A stretch of 64,000 nt of DNA from Klebsiella sp. RIT-PI-d. Its GTDB lineage: Bacteria; Pseudomonadota; Gammaproteobacteria; Enterobacterales; Enterobacteriaceae. The notes beneath the pieces are model-generated. The model had not been told where the DNA came from and ran no database searches. It was given only the letters and a program-made list of their open reading frames with translations. Each line of letters begins with the position of its first letter. Within the stretch, counting starts at the first letter, position 1. Position numbers and translations under genes: made by a program. The stretch lies in assembly GCF_001187865.1 (NCBI RefSeq), contig NZ_LGIT01000009.1, forward strand, positions 2,108,001-2,172,000. Direction: 5' to 3'. Positions 1-13,110 of this stretch are shown one piece after another.

Positions 1-551
1 TCGGGCTGGTGATGAACATGCATGGTGCAGAGGGAAGTTTACAGCAGGTCGGAAAAATCATGCTCCAGCTGCTGCTGCCGTTCGTTCTCGGTCATCTTTC
101 ACGTCCGCTGATTGGCGACTGGGTGGCCAGGCATAAGAAGTGGATTGGTAAAACCGATCAAACCTCGATTCTGCTGGTGGTCTACTCTGCCTTTAGCGAA
201 GCAGTCGTAAACGGCATCTGGCATAAAGTCGGGCCCGGCTCGCTCCTGTTCATCGTGGTGGTAAGCCTGGTGCTGCTGGCGATTGTGATTGCCGTTAACG
301 TTTTTGTGGCGCGCAAAGCCGGTTTCAATAAAGCAGATGAAATTACTATCGTCTTCTGTGGATCGAAAAAGAGTCTGGCGAACGGTATTCCAATGGCGAA
401 TATTCTTTTTCCGGTATCGGCGATCGGTATGATGGTATTGCCGCTGATGATTTTCCATCAAATTCAGCTGATGGTCTGTGCAGTCATGGCGCGTCGCTAT
501 AAGCGCCAGACTGAACGGTTGCAGGCAGAAACCAGCCTGGCAAAAGGTTAA
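1..551 (+). CDS. yfeH: YfeH, bile acid:sodium symporter-family membrane protein (C-terminal part)
   Basis: The reading frame is open from the window edge to a TAA stop, so the 5' part of the gene lies outside. The visible ~180 residues are mostly hydrophobic helices and include the segment TIVFCGSKKSLANGIPMANI, typical of the SBF-like/BASS family (YfeH/YCR023c group). The family members are inner-membrane transporters of about 330 residues; the substrate of YfeH is not established. The C-terminus is a short basic, Gln/Arg-rich tail. Its TAA overlaps the TAA of the convergent ypeB gene by two bases (shared TTAA). An ATG at 9 is internal methionine, not the start. The family call is secure, the transported solute is not. 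Confidence 0.85.
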   Translation, partial: GLVMNMHGAEGSLQQVGKIMLQLLLPFVLGHLSRPLIGDWVARHKKWIGKTDQTSILLVVYSAFSEAVVNGIWHKVGPGSLLFIVVVSLVLLAIVIAVNVFVARKAGFNKADEITIVFCGSKKSLANGIPMANILFPVSAIGMMVLPLMIFHQIQLMVCAVMARRYKRQTERLQAETSLAKG

Positions 552-766
552 AGCGGACGTTTCAGGGGCTGAACCAGCTGTGTCAGCCCCTCGGTTTTGA
601 TAAGCAGCGTTATCGACATTAATTCGCCCAGCCGCCCGGCGGGAAATTGATCTTTACGTGCAAACCACAGCAGATACTCTTCCGGGACATCAATAAGCCT
701 GCGGCCCTGATATTTCCCGAACGGCATCACGGTATTCGCCATCTCAATAAGCTGCTCTTTCTCCAC
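548..766 (-). CDS. ypeB: YpeB, DUF3820 small protein
   Basis: This 72-residue protein has the DUF3820 core MPFGKYQGRRLIDVPEEY and ends LTQLVQPLKRPL, matching the short YpeB protein of enterics in both length and sequence. Its function is unknown; related domains resemble the putative quorum-sensing-regulated factor family, but no activity can be read here. The start is GTG at 766, directly after the TAA stop of ligA (767-769), with no intergenic base, so it is probably translated by coupling to ligA and co-transcribed with it. The 3' end overlaps convergent yfeH by three bases. Confidence 0.85.
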   Translation of the reverse strand: MEKEQLIEMANTVMPFGKYQGRRLIDVPEEYLLWFARKDQFPAGRLGELMSITLLIKTEGLTQLVQPLKRPL

Positions 767-3881
<3,115 letters not shown>

Positions 3882-4112
3882 TATATTCTCTGTTGTTCTA
3901 ACACCTTGCCACCACGGCAAACATTTACTCCTTAAGAGTATTTGCCGATTACGTTGAGTGCAAGTGCGCACGCAGATTTCACTGCATAAAGATGCGCTAA
4001 ATCGTGCTTCTTGCTGCTTTTTCGAACATTTCTCATCTGGTCATTGCTGCCTGAACGGATAATATAGACGCGTTACTCATTTGGCAGCCGTAAAAGGAGC
4101 TTTGCCTGAACC

Positions 4113-4874
4113 ATGACGTCATCTTCTCCAGCTTCGCCACGCAGCGGTTTTTTTTACTTTTCCCAGGGATGGAAACTGATCGCCCTTCCCGGCATTCGGC
4201 GTTTCGTTTTTATGCCATTACTGATTAATATTCTACTGATGGGGGGCGCGTTCTGGTGGTTATTTACCCGCCTCGATAACTGGATACCTGCCCTGCTAAG
4301 TTACGTGCCTGACTGGCTACAGTGGCTCAGCTATCTCATCTGGCCGCTGGCCGTAATATCCATCCTGTTGGTATTCGGCTATTTCTTCTCCACCCTCGCT
4401 AACTGGATTGCCGCGCCTTTTAACGGTTTGCTGGCCGAACAGCTTGAAGCGCGATTGACCGGCGCAACGCCGCCTGATACCGGCGTGCTGGGCATAATGA
4501 AAGATCTGCCGCGCGTAATGAAGCGTGAATGGCAAAAGCTGGCGTGGTATCTGCCACGTGCGGTCGTTTTACTCATACTCTACTTTATTCCGGGCATCGG
4601 CCAGACAGTCGCGCCGGTGCTGTGGTTTCTGTTCAGCGCCTGGATGATGGCTATCCAGTATTGTGACTATCCCTTTGATAACCATAAAGTTCCTTTTCGG
4701 ACAATGAAAGAGGCGCTTCGTAGCCGAAAAATGACCAACATGCAGTTTGGCACGGTGGTCAATGTGTTTACGATGATCCCGTTCGTTAACCTGGTGATTA
4801 TGCCCGTCGCAATATGCGGCGCGACCGCGATGTGGGTAGACGACTACCGCCAGCGCCATGCTCTGTGGCGGTAA
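4113..4874 (+). CDS. cysZ: Sulfate transporter CysZ
   Basis: CysZ is an inner-membrane protein that takes up sulfate for cysteine biosynthesis. The 253-residue product has the same length as E. coli CysZ and the family hallmarks [20 protein letters not shown] at the N-terminus, several hydrophobic segments (about residues 28-52, 68-92, 143-170, 206-235) and the conserved [16 protein letters not shown] stretch. It stands next to cysK, the next-step enzyme of cysteine synthesis, in the same orientation with a ~150-bp gap that holds the cysK promoter. A good AAGGAG lies unusually far (about 13 nt) before the ATG at 4113. Confidence 0.96.
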   Translation: MTSSSPASPRSGFFYFSQGWKLIALPGIRRFVFMPLLINILLMGGAFWWLFTRLDNWIPALLSYVPDWLQWLSYLIWPLAVISILLVFGYFFSTLANWIAAPFNGLLAEQLEARLTGATPPDTGVLGIMKDLPRVMKREWQKLAWYLPRAVVLLILYFIPGIGQTVAPVLWFLFSAWMMAIQYCDYPFDNHKVPFRTMKEALRSRKMTNMQFGTVVNVFTMIPFVNLVIMPVAICGATAMWVDDYRQRHALWR

Positions 4875-4959
4875 AGCGCCAGGATTAAATTATCCTGCTG
4901 CTTATTCCATACGGGTTGCCATTATTTCTTAGCAGCATATAGATATGCGAAATGCTTAC

Positions 4960-4987
4960 TTCCGCATATTCTCTGAGCAGGTATGCT
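4960..4987 (+). promoter_or_regulatory. cysK promoter
   Basis: A -35 like TTCCGC (4960-4965) and -10 TATGCT (4982-4987) are separated by 16 bp, about 40 bp upstream of cysK. The region just upstream is AT-rich, as expected for CysB activator sites known in the E. coli cysK promoter; the individual CysB sites are inferred from that, not resolved here. Confidence 0.55.
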
Positions 4988-5027
4988 GGTAGCGTCATCC
5001 CAAATTTCAAACAGTTAAGGACAGGCC

Positions 5028-5999
5028 ATGAGTAAGATTTTTGAAGATAACTCGCTGACTATCGGTCATACGCCATTGGTTCGACTGAACCGCATCGGTA
5101 ACGGACGCATTCTGGCGAAGGTAGAATCACGCAACCCGAGCTTTAGCGTAAAATGCCGAATCGGTGCCAACATGATTTGGGATGCTGAAAAACGTGGCGT
5201 ACTAAAAACGGGTATTGAGCTTGTTGAGCCGACCAGCGGTAACACCGGTATCGCACTCGCCTACGTTGCGGCGGCTCGCGGCTATAAGCTGACGCTGACC
5301 ATGCCAGAAACCATGAGCGTTGAACGTCGCAAGCTGCTGAAAGCGCTGGGTGCTAATCTGGTGCTGACCGAAGGCGCTAAAGGCATGAAAGGGGCTATCC
5401 AGAAAGCAGAAGAAATCGTGGCCAGCGATCCCTCTAAATATCTGCTACTTCAGCAGTTCAGCAACCCGGCTAACCCGGAAATTCACGAGAAAACTACCGG
5501 ACCAGAAATCTGGGAGGATACCGATGGCCAGGTTGACGTCTTTATCTCTGGCGTAGGCACCGGCGGTACGCTGACCGGCGTAAGCCGCTACATCAAAAAA
5601 ACCCAGGGTAAGCAGGATCTGATTACGGTTGCGGTTGAACCGACGGATTCTCCGGTTATCGCCCAGGCGCTGGCAGGCCAGGAGCTAAAACCCGGCCCGC
5701 ATAAAATCCAGGGTATTGGCGCTGGCTTTATCCCGGGTAACCTTGATCTTAATCTGGTCGATAAAGTGGTTGCCATTACTAATGAAGAGGCGATCTCAAC
5801 GGCACGTAAGTTGATGGAAGAAGAAGGTATTCTGGCAGGCATCTCCTCTGGTGCAGCCGTTGCTGCCGCGCTGAAATTACAGGAAGATGAAAGCTTTACC
5901 AATAAGAATATTGTGGTTATCCTACCCTCTTCGGGTGAGCGCTATCTGAGTACTGCACTTTTTGCCGATCTGTTCACAGAGAAAGAGTTGCAACAGTAA
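5028..5999 (+). CDS. cysK: Cysteine synthase A (O-acetylserine sulfhydrylase A)
   Basis: CysK makes L-cysteine from O-acetylserine and sulfide with pyridoxal phosphate. The 323-residue protein matches the E. coli length. The PLP lysine is Lys42 in [11 protein letters not shown], the substrate loop is [13 protein letters not shown], and the phosphate-binding glycine loop is [11 protein letters not shown]. It is preceded by AAGGA before the ATG at 5028 and is followed by a strong intrinsic terminator. A paralogue, cysM, is present about 5 kb away in the cysPTWA operon; CysK lacks the wider pocket that lets CysM use thiosulfate. Confidence 0.98.
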   Translation: MSKIFEDNSLTIGHTPLVRLNRIGNGRILAKVESRNPSFSVKCRIGANMIWDAEKRGVLKTGIELVEPTSGNTGIALAYVAAARGYKLTLTMPETMSVERRKLLKALGANLVLTEGAKGMKGAIQKAEEIVASDPSKYLLLQQFSNPANPEIHEKTTGPEIWEDTDGQVDVFISGVGTGGTLTGVSRYIKKTQGKQDLITVAVEPTDSPVIAQALAGQELKPGPHKIQGIGAGFIPGNLDLNLVDKVVAITNEEAISTARKLMEEEGILAGISSGAAVAAALKLQEDESFTNKNIVVILPSSGERYLSTALFADLFTEKELQQ

Positions 6000-6021
6000 T
6001 ACCAGGTTGTAAAGATTGCGT

Positions 6022-6050
6022 AAAAAAGCACCCTGCGGGGTGTTTTTTTT
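6022..6050 (+). terminator. Intrinsic terminator of cysK
   Basis: A GC-rich stem GCACCC/GGGTGT (6028-6033 with 6038-6043, 4-nt loop, one G-U pair) is flanked by an A tract and followed by T8. Confidence 0.9.
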
Positions 6051-6185
6051 GTGGCGCACTTCAAATTTTTCGCCCTCCAGGCATTGCTTCACCCCACCAT
6101 GTCTGGTATTTAACCAGCAGAATTATTTTGATCCGCGAAATTATTCAAAAGTGGCTTTTCCACTGGCTGAATCGATTTTATGATT

Positions 6186-6214
6186 TGGTTCAAATCTCGC
6201 TTTCGCGGCATAAT
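6186..6214 (+). promoter_or_regulatory. Candidate ptsH promoter
   Basis: TGGTTC (6186-6191) and CATAAT (6209-6214) are spaced by 17 bp in the 384-bp gap between cysK and ptsH, about 170 bp upstream of ptsH. The E. coli pts operon has more than one CRP-responsive promoter here; a clear CRP site could not be pinned down by eye. Confidence 0.45.
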
Positions 6215-6317
6215 GTTTAACGACGCGCTAAACGTCTACGGCCAGTAGTTCCTGTTCCGGATTACGTTTACAGATAACTCTGTCGTAACCGTTGATGCAG
6301 GCGCTTATTGTTCCAGG

Positions 6318-6347
6318 CTAAAGTTTGCTCAACAGGCTAAACTTTAG
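6318..6347 (+). repeat. Inverted repeat in the ptsH leader
   Basis: Arms CTAAAGTTT (6318-6326) and AAACTTTAG (6339-6347) are perfect complements with a 12-nt loop. The sequence CAGGCTAAA also occurs twice in direct orientation (6314 and 6333). It ends 36 nt before the ptsH ATG and would be in the mRNA leader. Confidence 0.6.
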
Positions 6348-6383
6348 ATCCACAACACTAAACCTATAAGTTGGGGAAATATA

Positions 6384-6641
6384 ATGTTCCAGCAAGAAGT
6401 GACTATTACCGCTCCTAACGGTCTTCACACCCGCCCTGCAGCTCAGTTCGTGAAAGAAGCAAAAGGTTTTACTTCCGAAATTACTGTGACGTCCAACGGC
6501 AAAAGCGCTAGCGCAAAAAGCTTGTTCAAACTGCAAACTCTGGGCCTGACTCAGGGTACCGTTGTTACCCTGTCCGCTGAAGGCGAAGACGAGCAAAAAG
6601 CAGTTGAGCATCTGGTTAAACTGATGGCTGAACTCGAGTAA
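6384..6641 (+). CDS. ptsH: PTS phosphocarrier protein HPr
   Basis: HPr passes phosphate from enzyme I to the sugar-specific IIA domains. The 85-residue protein has the phosphorylated His15 in [14 protein letters not shown] and the second conserved region around Ser46 ([14 protein letters not shown]). Length equals the E. coli protein. A GGGGA ribosome-binding site precedes the ATG. It is the first gene of ptsH-ptsI-crr, with ptsI 44 bp downstream. A stable-looking inverted repeat sits in its leader. Confidence 0.99.
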   Translation: MFQQEVTITAPNGLHTRPAAQFVKEAKGFTSEITVTSNGKSASAKSLFKLQTLGLTQGTVVTLSAEGEDEQKAVEHLVKLMAELE

Positions 6642-6685
6642 GTAAAAGGGTTCTTTTCAATATCAGTCACAAGTAAGGTAGGGTT

Positions 6686-8413
6686 ATGATTTCAGGCATT
6701 TTAGCATCCCCGGGTATCGCTTTTGGCAACGCACTGCTGCTGAAAGAAGATGAGATTGTCATCGACCGGAAAAAGGTTTCTGCCGATAAGGTCAATCAGG
6801 AAGTTGAACGTTTTCTGAGCGGTCGCGCCAAAGCGTCTGCCCAGCTGGAAGCCATCAAAACCAAAGCTGGCGAGACTTTCGGCGAAGAAAAAGAAGCCAT
6901 CTTTGAAGGGCATATTATGCTGCTTGAAGATGAGGAGCTGGAGCAGGAAATCATAGCCCTGATTAAAGATAAGTACATGACTGCGGACGCCGCAGCGCAT
7001 GAAGTTATCGAAGGACAGGCAACTGCTTTAGAAGAGCTGGATGACGAATACCTGAAAGAGCGTGCGGCTGACGTACGTGATATCGGTAAGCGTTTAATGC
7101 GCAACATCCTCGGTATGCCGATCATCGACCTGAGCTCTATTCAGGAAGAAGCGATCCTCGTTGCTGCTGACCTCACCCCGTCAGAAACTGCGCAGCTGAA
7201 CCTGCAAAAGGTGCTGGGCTTTATCACTGACGCTGGTGGCCGTACTTCCCACACCTCTATCATGGCGCGTTCCCTTGAACTGCCAGCGATTGTGGGCACC
7301 GGTAGCATTACGTCTCAGGTGAAAACCGGCGATTATCTGATTCTGGATGCCGTGAACAACAAAGTTTACGTCAACCCAACTAACGACGAAATTGAGCAAC
7401 TGCGCGCCGTTCAGGAGCAGGTTGCCAGTGAAAAAGCGGAACTGGCTAAGCTGAAAGACCTGCCTGCTATCACCCTTGATGGCCATCAGGTTGAAGTTTG
7501 CGCCAACATCGGTACCGTTCGCGATGTCGACGGTGCAGAGCGTAATGGCGCAGAAGGCGTTGGCTTGTACCGCACTGAATTCCTGTTTATGGATCGTGAC
7601 GCTCTGCCGACCGAAGAAGAACAGTTCTCAGCATACAAAGCCGTTGCTGAAGCATGTGGTTCTCAGGCAGTGATCGTACGTACCATGGACATCGGCGGCG
7701 ACAAAGAACTGCCGTATATGAACTTCCCGAAGGAAGAAAACCCGTTCCTCGGCTGGCGTGCCGTGCGTATCGCACTGGATCGTAAAGAGATCCTGCGTGA
7801 CCAGGTTCGCGCTATCCTGCGTGCGTCTGCTTTCGGTAAACTGCGCATTATGTTCCCAATGATCATCTCCGTAGAAGAAGTTCGCGAGCTGCGTAAAGAG
7901 ATTGAGATCTACAAACAAGAACTGCGTGACGAAGGTAAAGCCTTTGACGAAAACATTGAGATTGGCGTGATGGTGGAAACACCGGCTGCGGCAACCATTG
8001 CCCGTCATCTGGCGAAAGAAGTCGATTTCTTTAGTATTGGTACCAATGATCTAACCCAGTACACCCTGGCGGTTGACCGTGGTAATGATATGATTTCACA
8101 TCTGTATCAGCCGATGTCACCGTCCGTACTGACACTTATCAAGCAAGTCATTGATGCTTCTCACGCAGAAGGTAAATGGACTGGCATGTGTGGTGAGCTT
8201 GCAGGCGACGAACGTGCTACACTTCTGTTGTTAGGGATGGGTCTGGATGAGTTCTCAATGAGCTCCATTTCTATCCCGCGCATTAAGAAAATCATTCGTA
8301 ACACGAATTTCGAAGATGCGAAGGTATTAGCAGAGCAGGCTCTTGCTCAACCGACAACGGACGAGTTAATGACGCTGGTTAACAAGTTCATTGAAGAAAA
8401 AACAATCTGCTAA
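6686..8413 (+). CDS. ptsI: PTS enzyme I (phosphoenolpyruvate-protein phosphotransferase)
   Basis: Enzyme I autophosphorylates with phosphoenolpyruvate and hands the phosphate to HPr. The 575-residue protein matches the E. coli length. The phosphohistidine lies in [15 protein letters not shown] (about residue 189), the HPr-binding helical domain is N-terminal, and the C-terminal PEP-binding TIM barrel shows [25 protein letters not shown] and the catalytic Cys in GMCGELAGD. Start ATG at 6686 follows AAGGTAGGG. Middle gene of the pts operon; crr follows after 40 bp. Confidence 0.99.
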   Translation: MISGILASPGIAFGNALLLKEDEIVIDRKKVSADKVNQEVERFLSGRAKASAQLEAIKTKAGETFGEEKEAIFEGHIMLLEDEELEQEIIALIKDKYMTADAAAHEVIEGQATALEELDDEYLKERAADVRDIGKRLMRNILGMPIIDLSSIQEEAILVAADLTPSETAQLNLQKVLGFITDAGGRTSHTSIMARSLELPAIVGTGSITSQVKTGDYLILDAVNNKVYVNPTNDEIEQLRAVQEQVASEKAELAKLKDLPAITLDGHQVEVCANIGTVRDVDGAERNGAEGVGLYRTEFLFMDRDALPTEEEQFSAYKAVAEACGSQAVIVRTMDIGGDKELPYMNFPKEENPFLGWRAVRIALDRKEILRDQVRAILRASAFGKLRIMFPMIISVEEVRELRKEIEIYKQELRDEGKAFDENIEIGVMVETPAAATIARHLAKEVDFFSIGTNDLTQYTLAVDRGNDMISHLYQPMSPSVLTLIKQVIDASHAEGKWTGMCGELAGDERATLLLLGMGLDEFSMSSISIPRIKKIIRNTNFEDAKVLAEQALAQPTTDELMTLVNKFIEEKTIC

Positions 8414-8453
8414 TCCACGAGATGCGGCCCAATTTACTGCTTAGGAGAAGATC

Positions 8454-8963
8454 ATGGGTTTGTTTGATAAATTAAAATCTCTGGTTTCCGATGATAAAAA
8501 AGACACCGGAACTATTGAGATCATTGCTCCGCTGTCTGGCGAAATCGTGAATATTGAAGATGTGCCGGATGTTGTTTTTGCTGAAAAAATCGTTGGCGAT
8601 GGCATTGCTATCAAACCAACCGGTAACAAAATGGTTGCACCGGTTGATGGTACTATCGGCAAAATCTTTGAAACCAACCATGCGTTTTCTATCGAATCCG
8701 ACAGCGGCATAGAGCTGTTTGTGCACTTCGGCATCGATACCGTTGAACTGAAAGGCGAAGGCTTTAAACGCATCGCTGAAGAAGGCCAGCGCGTTAAAGT
8801 TGGCGATCCGGTCATTGAATTCGATCTCGCACTGCTGGAAGAAAAAGCCAAGTCTACCCTGACGCCGGTTGTTATCTCCAACATGGACGAAATCAAAGAA
8901 CTGATCAAACTGTCCGGCAGCGTAACCGTGGGTGAAACTCCGGTTATTCGCATCAAGAAGTAA
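8454..8963 (+). CDS. crr: PTS glucose-specific EIIA component
   Basis: EIIA-Glc transfers phosphate from HPr to glucose-family IIB domains and, according to its phosphorylation, controls adenylate cyclase and inducer exclusion. The 169-residue protein has the two active-site histidines His76 (ETNHAFS) and His91 ([11 protein letters not shown]), plus the family pattern [18 protein letters not shown] is an excellent ribosome-binding site before the ATG at 8454. It closes the pts operon and is followed by a terminator shared with convergent pdxK. It is a likely phosphate donor for the IIA-less MurP at 15-16.5 kb. Confidence 0.99.
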   Translation: MGLFDKLKSLVSDDKKDTGTIEIIAPLSGEIVNIEDVPDVVFAEKIVGDGIAIKPTGNKMVAPVDGTIGKIFETNHAFSIESDSGIELFVHFGIDTVELKGEGFKRIAEEGQRVKVGDPVIEFDLALLEEKAKSTLTPVVISNMDEIKELIKLSGSVTVGETPVIRIKK

Positions 8964-8977
8964 TTCTTGCGGCAGTG

Positions 8978-9004
8978 AAAAATGGCACCCCAGGGTGCCA
9001 TTTT
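8978..9004. terminator. Bidirectional intrinsic terminator between crr and pdxK
   Basis: Arms AAATGGCACCC and GGGTGCCATTT enclose a two-base loop; T runs on one strand and A runs on the other allow termination from both sides. Confidence 0.92.
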
Positions 9005-9010
9005 TTATGC

Positions 9011-9871
9011 TTATTTTTCGCCCGGAGGTAAGATTAATTCATCACAACCGCACTGCTGAGTCCAGGTCATCACCGCCAGAACCCGCTCAGCGGCATGCTG
9101 CGTTGCGGGAGTTAACGATTCCCCCTTAACAAGAGCGCTAATCAGCTCTGCACAAAAGAGATCGCCGGTGCCTTTTAAGTCGGTTTTGACTTTAGGATGC
9201 GCAATGACATCTACGCTCGCGGCCGTCACTACGGCAACATTAATCGTGTCGCGGGTTTCACCGGGCGCACTGGTGATCACGATCCACTTTAAGGTATCTG
9301 TTAGCAGTGATTTTGCCGCAACAATCGCATCTTCCAGCGTGCCGCACGGTTTTCCGCTCAGCATCTCCAGCTCAAACACATTCGGCGTCAGCCCTTGCGC
9401 CAGAGGCAATAAGTGCTGGCGATAAGCGTGCGGGATCTCTGCTTTTACATATATACCGCTATCGATGTCGCCGATAACCGGATCGACCAGAATAACGATC
9501 TGCGGATGGTGTAATCGAACAACCTTCAGCCACTCAGCCAGGATTGCAATTTGATCCGCGCTGCCCATATAACCGGTGGTCACTGCTTTCAGCTCGCGCA
9601 GCGCATCGCGCTCGCTTAACGCCTGCAAATAGCCGCTAAACCATTCAGCGGGAATAATACCGCCATAGTACGTTTCATAATGCGGCGTATTACTGAATAG
9701 TACTGTGGGTACAGCCGTAACCCGTAATCCACTGGCTTTAATGGCTGGTACCGCGATGCTATTTCCCACGCTGCCGTAGACTACCTGAGATTGCACGGCC
9801 ACAATATCGGTCTGTAATGCCCGATGTTTGTCGTCAAAAAGTACTGACTGTATATCACTGTCCTGTCCCAC
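9011..9871 (-). CDS. pdxK: Pyridoxine/pyridoxal/pyridoxamine kinase
   Basis: PdxK phosphorylates B6 vitamers with ATP in the salvage pathway for pyridoxal phosphate, the cofactor of the neighbouring CysK and CysM. The 286-residue ribokinase-fold protein shows [17 protein letters not shown], the [13 protein letters not shown] motif, [13 protein letters not shown], and the anion-hole/catalytic motif [17 protein letters not shown]. The predicted start is GTG at 9871 with GGAGAAGG upstream; E. coli PdxK is 283 residues. The genes yfeK and yfeS, which follow pdxK in E. coli, are absent; cysM comes next. Confidence 0.95.
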   Translation of the reverse strand: MGQDSDIQSVLFDDKHRALQTDIVAVQSQVVYGSVGNSIAVPAIKASGLRVTAVPTVLFSNTPHYETYYGGIIPAEWFSGYLQALSERDALRELKAVTTGYMGSADQIAILAEWLKVVRLHHPQIVILVDPVIGDIDSGIYVKAEIPHAYRQHLLPLAQGLTPNVFELEMLSGKPCGTLEDAIVAAKSLLTDTLKWIVITSAPGETRDTINVAVVTAASVDVIAHPKVKTDLKGTGDLFCAELISALVKGESLTPATQHAAERVLAVMTWTQQCGCDELILPPGEK

Positions 9872-10122
9872 ACCCTTCTCCCGTCGCTGACTCGCGCGTT
9901 AACGCCTCACTCATCACTGTTTTCCGTTATTGCCCGAAGTCCACCTCTCAGGCTTCAGGCGGAAGAATTTTGCGCGTTTCTGCAAAAGTTAGCAAATCTC
10001 CTCGCCTGCGAAACCGTCTGATTGATGTTGAAATCAACCCTAATGAATGATCTGCTTACGCTGATAACAGAAATGGGCAAAAGGCGCTGAATATCGCGCC
10101 ATAGTGATATGCCGTATATCGA

Positions 10123-11034
10123 TTAAATGCCTGCGCCCTGACTGAAATGTTCTTCACCAAATACGCCGGTCGAGAGATAGCGATCGCCGCGATCGCAGAT
10201 GATGGCAACAATGATAGCGCCTGGGATTGCCCGGGCGACGCGCAGCGCGCCCGCGACCGCGCCGCCAGAGCTGACGCCGCAGAAAATCCCTTCCCGCACC
10301 GCCAGTTCACGCATGGTATTTTCCGCGTCCTGTTGATGAATATCCAGCACCTCATCGACCAGGGCGGCATTAAAAATGCCCGGCATATAGGCCTCCGGCC
10401 AGCGGCGAATACCCGGAATGCTGCTCCCCTCTTCCGGCTGCAACCCCACAATAGTGACCGGTGTGGCCTGCTCGCGCAAAAAACGTGATACACCAGTGAT
10501 GGTGCCGGTGGTGCCCATGCTGGAGACAAAATGCGTCAGGCGACCTGCTGTTTGCTGCCAGATTTCCGGGCCGGTGGTAGTGTAGTGCGCGTAGGGGTTA
10601 TCCGGGTTGTTAAACTGATCGAGCAATTTACCTTCCCCGCGCTCAGACATCGCCAGCGCCAGATCGCGGGCACCTTCCATTCCCTGCTCTTTGCTCACCA
10701 GGATCAGCTCGGCACCGTAAGCGCGCATCGCGGCGCGGCGCTCCTGGCTCATGTTGTCCGGCATCAGCAGTTTCATGCGATAGCCTTTTAGCGCCGCGAT
10801 CATCGCCAGCGCAATACCCGTATTGCCGCTGGTGGCCTCAATAAGGACATCACCCGGCTGAATTTCACCGCGCTTTTCTGCCCCGACGATCATCGCCAGC
10901 GCGGCGCGATCTTTTACCGAACCAGCCGGATTATTGCCTTCAAGCTTAAGCCAGATTTCACTGCCGTTATCCGGCCCCAAACGCTGAAGTTTGACCAGTG
11001 GCGTATGGCCAATGGTATGTTCTAATGTATTCAC
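10123..11034 (-). CDS. cysM: Cysteine synthase B (thiosulfate-using)
   Basis: CysM is the PLP enzyme that makes cysteine from O-acetylserine with sulfide, or S-sulfocysteine with thiosulfate. The 303-residue protein equals E. coli CysM in length; the PLP lysine lies in NNPAGSVKDRAAL, followed by [14 protein letters not shown] and the glycine loop SSMGTTGTITG. The start is GTG at 11034 as in E. coli. It is the last gene of cysPTWAM, but a terminator-like hairpin with a T tract ends only 11 nt before the GTG, suggesting partial read-through or controlled expression relative to cysA. Confidence 0.97.
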   Translation of the reverse strand: MNTLEHTIGHTPLVKLQRLGPDNGSEIWLKLEGNNPAGSVKDRAALAMIVGAEKRGEIQPGDVLIEATSGNTGIALAMIAALKGYRMKLLMPDNMSQERRAAMRAYGAELILVSKEQGMEGARDLALAMSERGEGKLLDQFNNPDNPYAHYTTTGPEIWQQTAGRLTHFVSSMGTTGTITGVSRFLREQATPVTIVGLQPEEGSSIPGIRRWPEAYMPGIFNAALVDEVLDIHQQDAENTMRELAVREGIFCGVSSGGAVAGALRVARAIPGAIIVAIICDRGDRYLSTGVFGEEHFSQGAGI

Positions 11035-11044
11035 GTTTTCTGCC

Positions 11045-11080
11045 CAAAAAAATACCCGGTAGCGCTTTGCTGACCGGGTC
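11045..11080 (-). terminator. Intrinsic terminator/attenuator between cysA and cysM
   Basis: On the minus strand arms 11073-11079 (read ACCCGGT) and 11054-11060 (read ACCGGGT) form a 7-bp stem followed by seven T residues (A tract 11046-11052). The hairpin sits immediately in front of the cysM ribosome-binding region inside an operon. Confidence 0.7.
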
Positions 11081-11123
11081 TGAGAAAGAGAAAGGCAGAC
11101 CGGGTAAGCACAGTGTCACCCGG
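11054..11123 (-). repeat. Four complementary arms able to form alternative hairpins before cysM
   Basis: Read on the minus strand the order is CCGGGT (11118-11123), ACCCGGT (11099-11105), ACCCGGT (11073-11079), ACCGGGT (11054-11060). The first arm can pair with the second or third, and the fourth with the second or third, giving mutually exclusive structures. The two middle arms can also pair through CCGGTCTG/CAGACCCGG. Confidence 0.55.
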
Positions 11124-11147
11124 CAAAACCACATGCGGATTAACCTA

Positions 11148-12245
11148 TCAGGCTGATTCCGCCAGAGCAAGTTTCTCGTCGCCACGTTCAATGCGTCGAT
11201 CGCCATTATAGAGGCGCGCGTTTTGCAGCCCGACAAACAATCTTTCGCCGCGCACCGGCGCGTGCTCATCCTGCATGACGACCGTCAGCGGCTCGTCATA
11301 CCACCCCTGCGGCTGGACAACTAATTGGGTGTAGTGCCCTTTGGGACTTGCTTCCAGTACCTGTACCGGCAGTGGCGCATCAAGGCTGGTGCGACGGCTG
11401 ATATCGACCTCCCACGGGCGCAGGAACAGCTCGACCGGTCCCTGATACGCAGGGGTATAGCCAAGCGGCCAGCGGTGGGCACCAACGTGGAACTGACCGC
11501 CACGAATAATCCCTTTCAGGCGATTGACCTCGCCCATAAACTCGAGAACAAAGCGGGTCGCCGGTTCGCGCCAGACCTGATCCGGTACATCAACCTGCTC
11601 AATATTGCCCTGACTCATCACCACCACGCGATCGGCAACTTCCATTGCCTCTTCCTGATCGTGGGTGACAAAGACGCTGGTAAATTTCAGTTCTTCATGC
11701 AGCTGACGCAGCCAGCGACGCAACTCTTTACGCACTTGTGCGTCCAGCGCACCAAAAGGTTCATCCAGCAACAGGATCTGCGGTTCGACCGCCAGCGCAC
11801 GTGCCAGTGCCACACGCTGTTTTTGCCCACCGGAAAGCTGAGCCGGATAGCGCTCAGCCAGATGCGCAAGCTGCACCATTTCCAGCAGTCGGGTCACTTT
11901 AGCTTTAATCGCTGCCGCATTCGGACGCTCACGACGAGGCAATACCGTCAGGCCAAATGCAATATTGTCGAAAACCGTCATATGGCGAAACAGCGCATAG
12001 TGCTGAAAGACGAAGCCCACTTTACGTTCGCGTGCATGCAGTCGACTCACGTCAGTACCGTGAAAGCGAATGTTGCCGCTGGTCTGATGCTCAAGCCCGG
12101 CAATAATACGCAGCAGCGTAGTTTTACCGGAGCCGGACGGTCCCAGCAATGCAACCATTTGCCCGGAAGGGATATCCAGCGAGATATCATTCAGCACCTG
12201 GGTGCGACCAAAAGACTTCTTAATGCTGGCAATCTCAATGCTCAT
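11148..12245 (-). CDS. cysA: Sulfate/thiosulfate ABC transporter ATP-binding protein
   Basis: CysA hydrolyses ATP to drive sulfate and thiosulfate import through CysT-CysW. The 365-residue protein has Walker [10 protein letters not shown], the Q-loop VFQHYALF, signature [15 protein letters not shown], Walker [13 protein letters not shown] and the switch His in [11 protein letters not shown], followed by a C-terminal regulatory (TOBE-like) domain from about residue 240. Its ATG at 12245 overlaps the end of cysW by 11 bp, implying translational coupling. The operon is cysP-T-W-A-(M), transcribed on the minus strand. Confidence 0.98.
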   Translation of the reverse strand: MSIEIASIKKSFGRTQVLNDISLDIPSGQMVALLGPSGSGKTTLLRIIAGLEHQTSGNIRFHGTDVSRLHARERKVGFVFQHYALFRHMTVFDNIAFGLTVLPRRERPNAAAIKAKVTRLLEMVQLAHLAERYPAQLSGGQKQRVALARALAVEPQILLLDEPFGALDAQVRKELRRWLRQLHEELKFTSVFVTHDQEEAMEVADRVVVMSQGNIEQVDVPDQVWREPATRFVLEFMGEVNRLKGIIRGGQFHVGAHRWPLGYTPAYQGPVELFLRPWEVDISRRTSLDAPLPVQVLEASPKGHYTQLVVQPQGWYDEPLTVVMQDEHAPVRGERLFVGLQNARLYNGDRRIERGDEKLALAESA

Positions 12246-13110
12246 GATTTCCCTCCTGTTGCAGGCGACGCTCCTGATTGCTCAGACGCCATTGCAACGC
12301 ACTCTTTAAAAACAGGGTCAGAATCGCCATTAACGCCAGCAGCGCGGCAGCGGTAAACGAGCCGACGGTATTATAGTCCTGCTCAAGCAGTTCAATTTGT
12401 AGGGGTAACGACAGGGTTTCACCGCGTATGGAGCCGGACACCACCGACACTGCACCAAACTCGCCGATGGCCCGCGCATTGGTTAAAACCACCCCATACA
12501 GCAGCGCCCAGCGAATATTCGGCAGCGTCACGCGACGGAACATTTGCCAGCCAGAAGCACCAAGTAAAATAGCGGCTTCATCTTCATGGCTTCCCTGACT
12601 TAGCATCACCGGTACCAGTTCACGCACCACGAAGGGACAGGTAACAAAGATCGTCACCAGCACCATGCCCGGCCAGGCGAACATCACCTGCATATTGTGC
12701 TCATCCATCCAGCCACCGAGTGGACCATTGGAGCCGTAGAACAGCAAATAAATCAGACCAGCCACCACGGGTGACACGGCAAAAGGAATATCCATCAGCG
12801 TGAGCAGTAACTGACGACCAGGAAAGTTAAAGCGCGTGACCAGCCATGCCAACAGCGTGCCGAACAGCAGGTTGACCGGAACGGTGATTAGCGCAATCAG
12901 CACGGTCAGCCAGATGGCGTGCAGCATGTCCGGATCGCTCAGGTTTTGCAGCACCGGCATCAGTCCCTTGCTGAAAGCCTGTACGAAGATGTACACCATT
13001 GGTACAACCAGAATGAACAGCGAGATCAGTACGCCCGTACCAATCAGCAACCATTTTCCCCAGTTAATGCGGGGAGCGTCATAACGTTTCAATTGATGCA
13101 CCATCGCCAT
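12235..13110 (-). CDS. cysW: Sulfate/thiosulfate ABC transporter permease CysW
   Basis: One of two membrane permeases of the sulfate/thiosulfate importer. The 291-residue protein equals the E. coli length, has about six hydrophobic segments, and carries the permease EAA-type loop [20 protein letters not shown] that contacts CysA. The N-terminus is [20 protein letters not shown]; start ATG at 13110, though Met3 (13104) is a possible alternative. The stop of cysT overlaps the start codon by one base. Confidence 0.97.
   Translation of the reverse strand: MAMVHQLKRYDAPRINWGKWLLIGTGVLISLFILVVPMVYIFVQAFSKGLMPVLQNLSDPDMLHAIWLTVLIALITVPVNLLFGTLLAWLVTRFNFPGRQLLLTLMDIPFAVSPVVAGLIYLLFYGSNGPLGGWMDEHNMQVMFAWPGMVLVTIFVTCPFVVRELVPVMLSQGSHEDEAAILLGASGWQMFRRVTLPNIRWALLYGVVLTNARAIGEFGAVSVVSGSIRGETLSLPLQIELLEQDYNTVGSFTAAALLALMAILTLFLKSALQWRLSNQERRLQQEGNHEH

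Noticed and set aside
11315-12356. Plus-strand frame opposite cysA and cysW
   Set aside because: Antisense to two conserved genes with overlapping ends; the sequence shows no recognisable motif.
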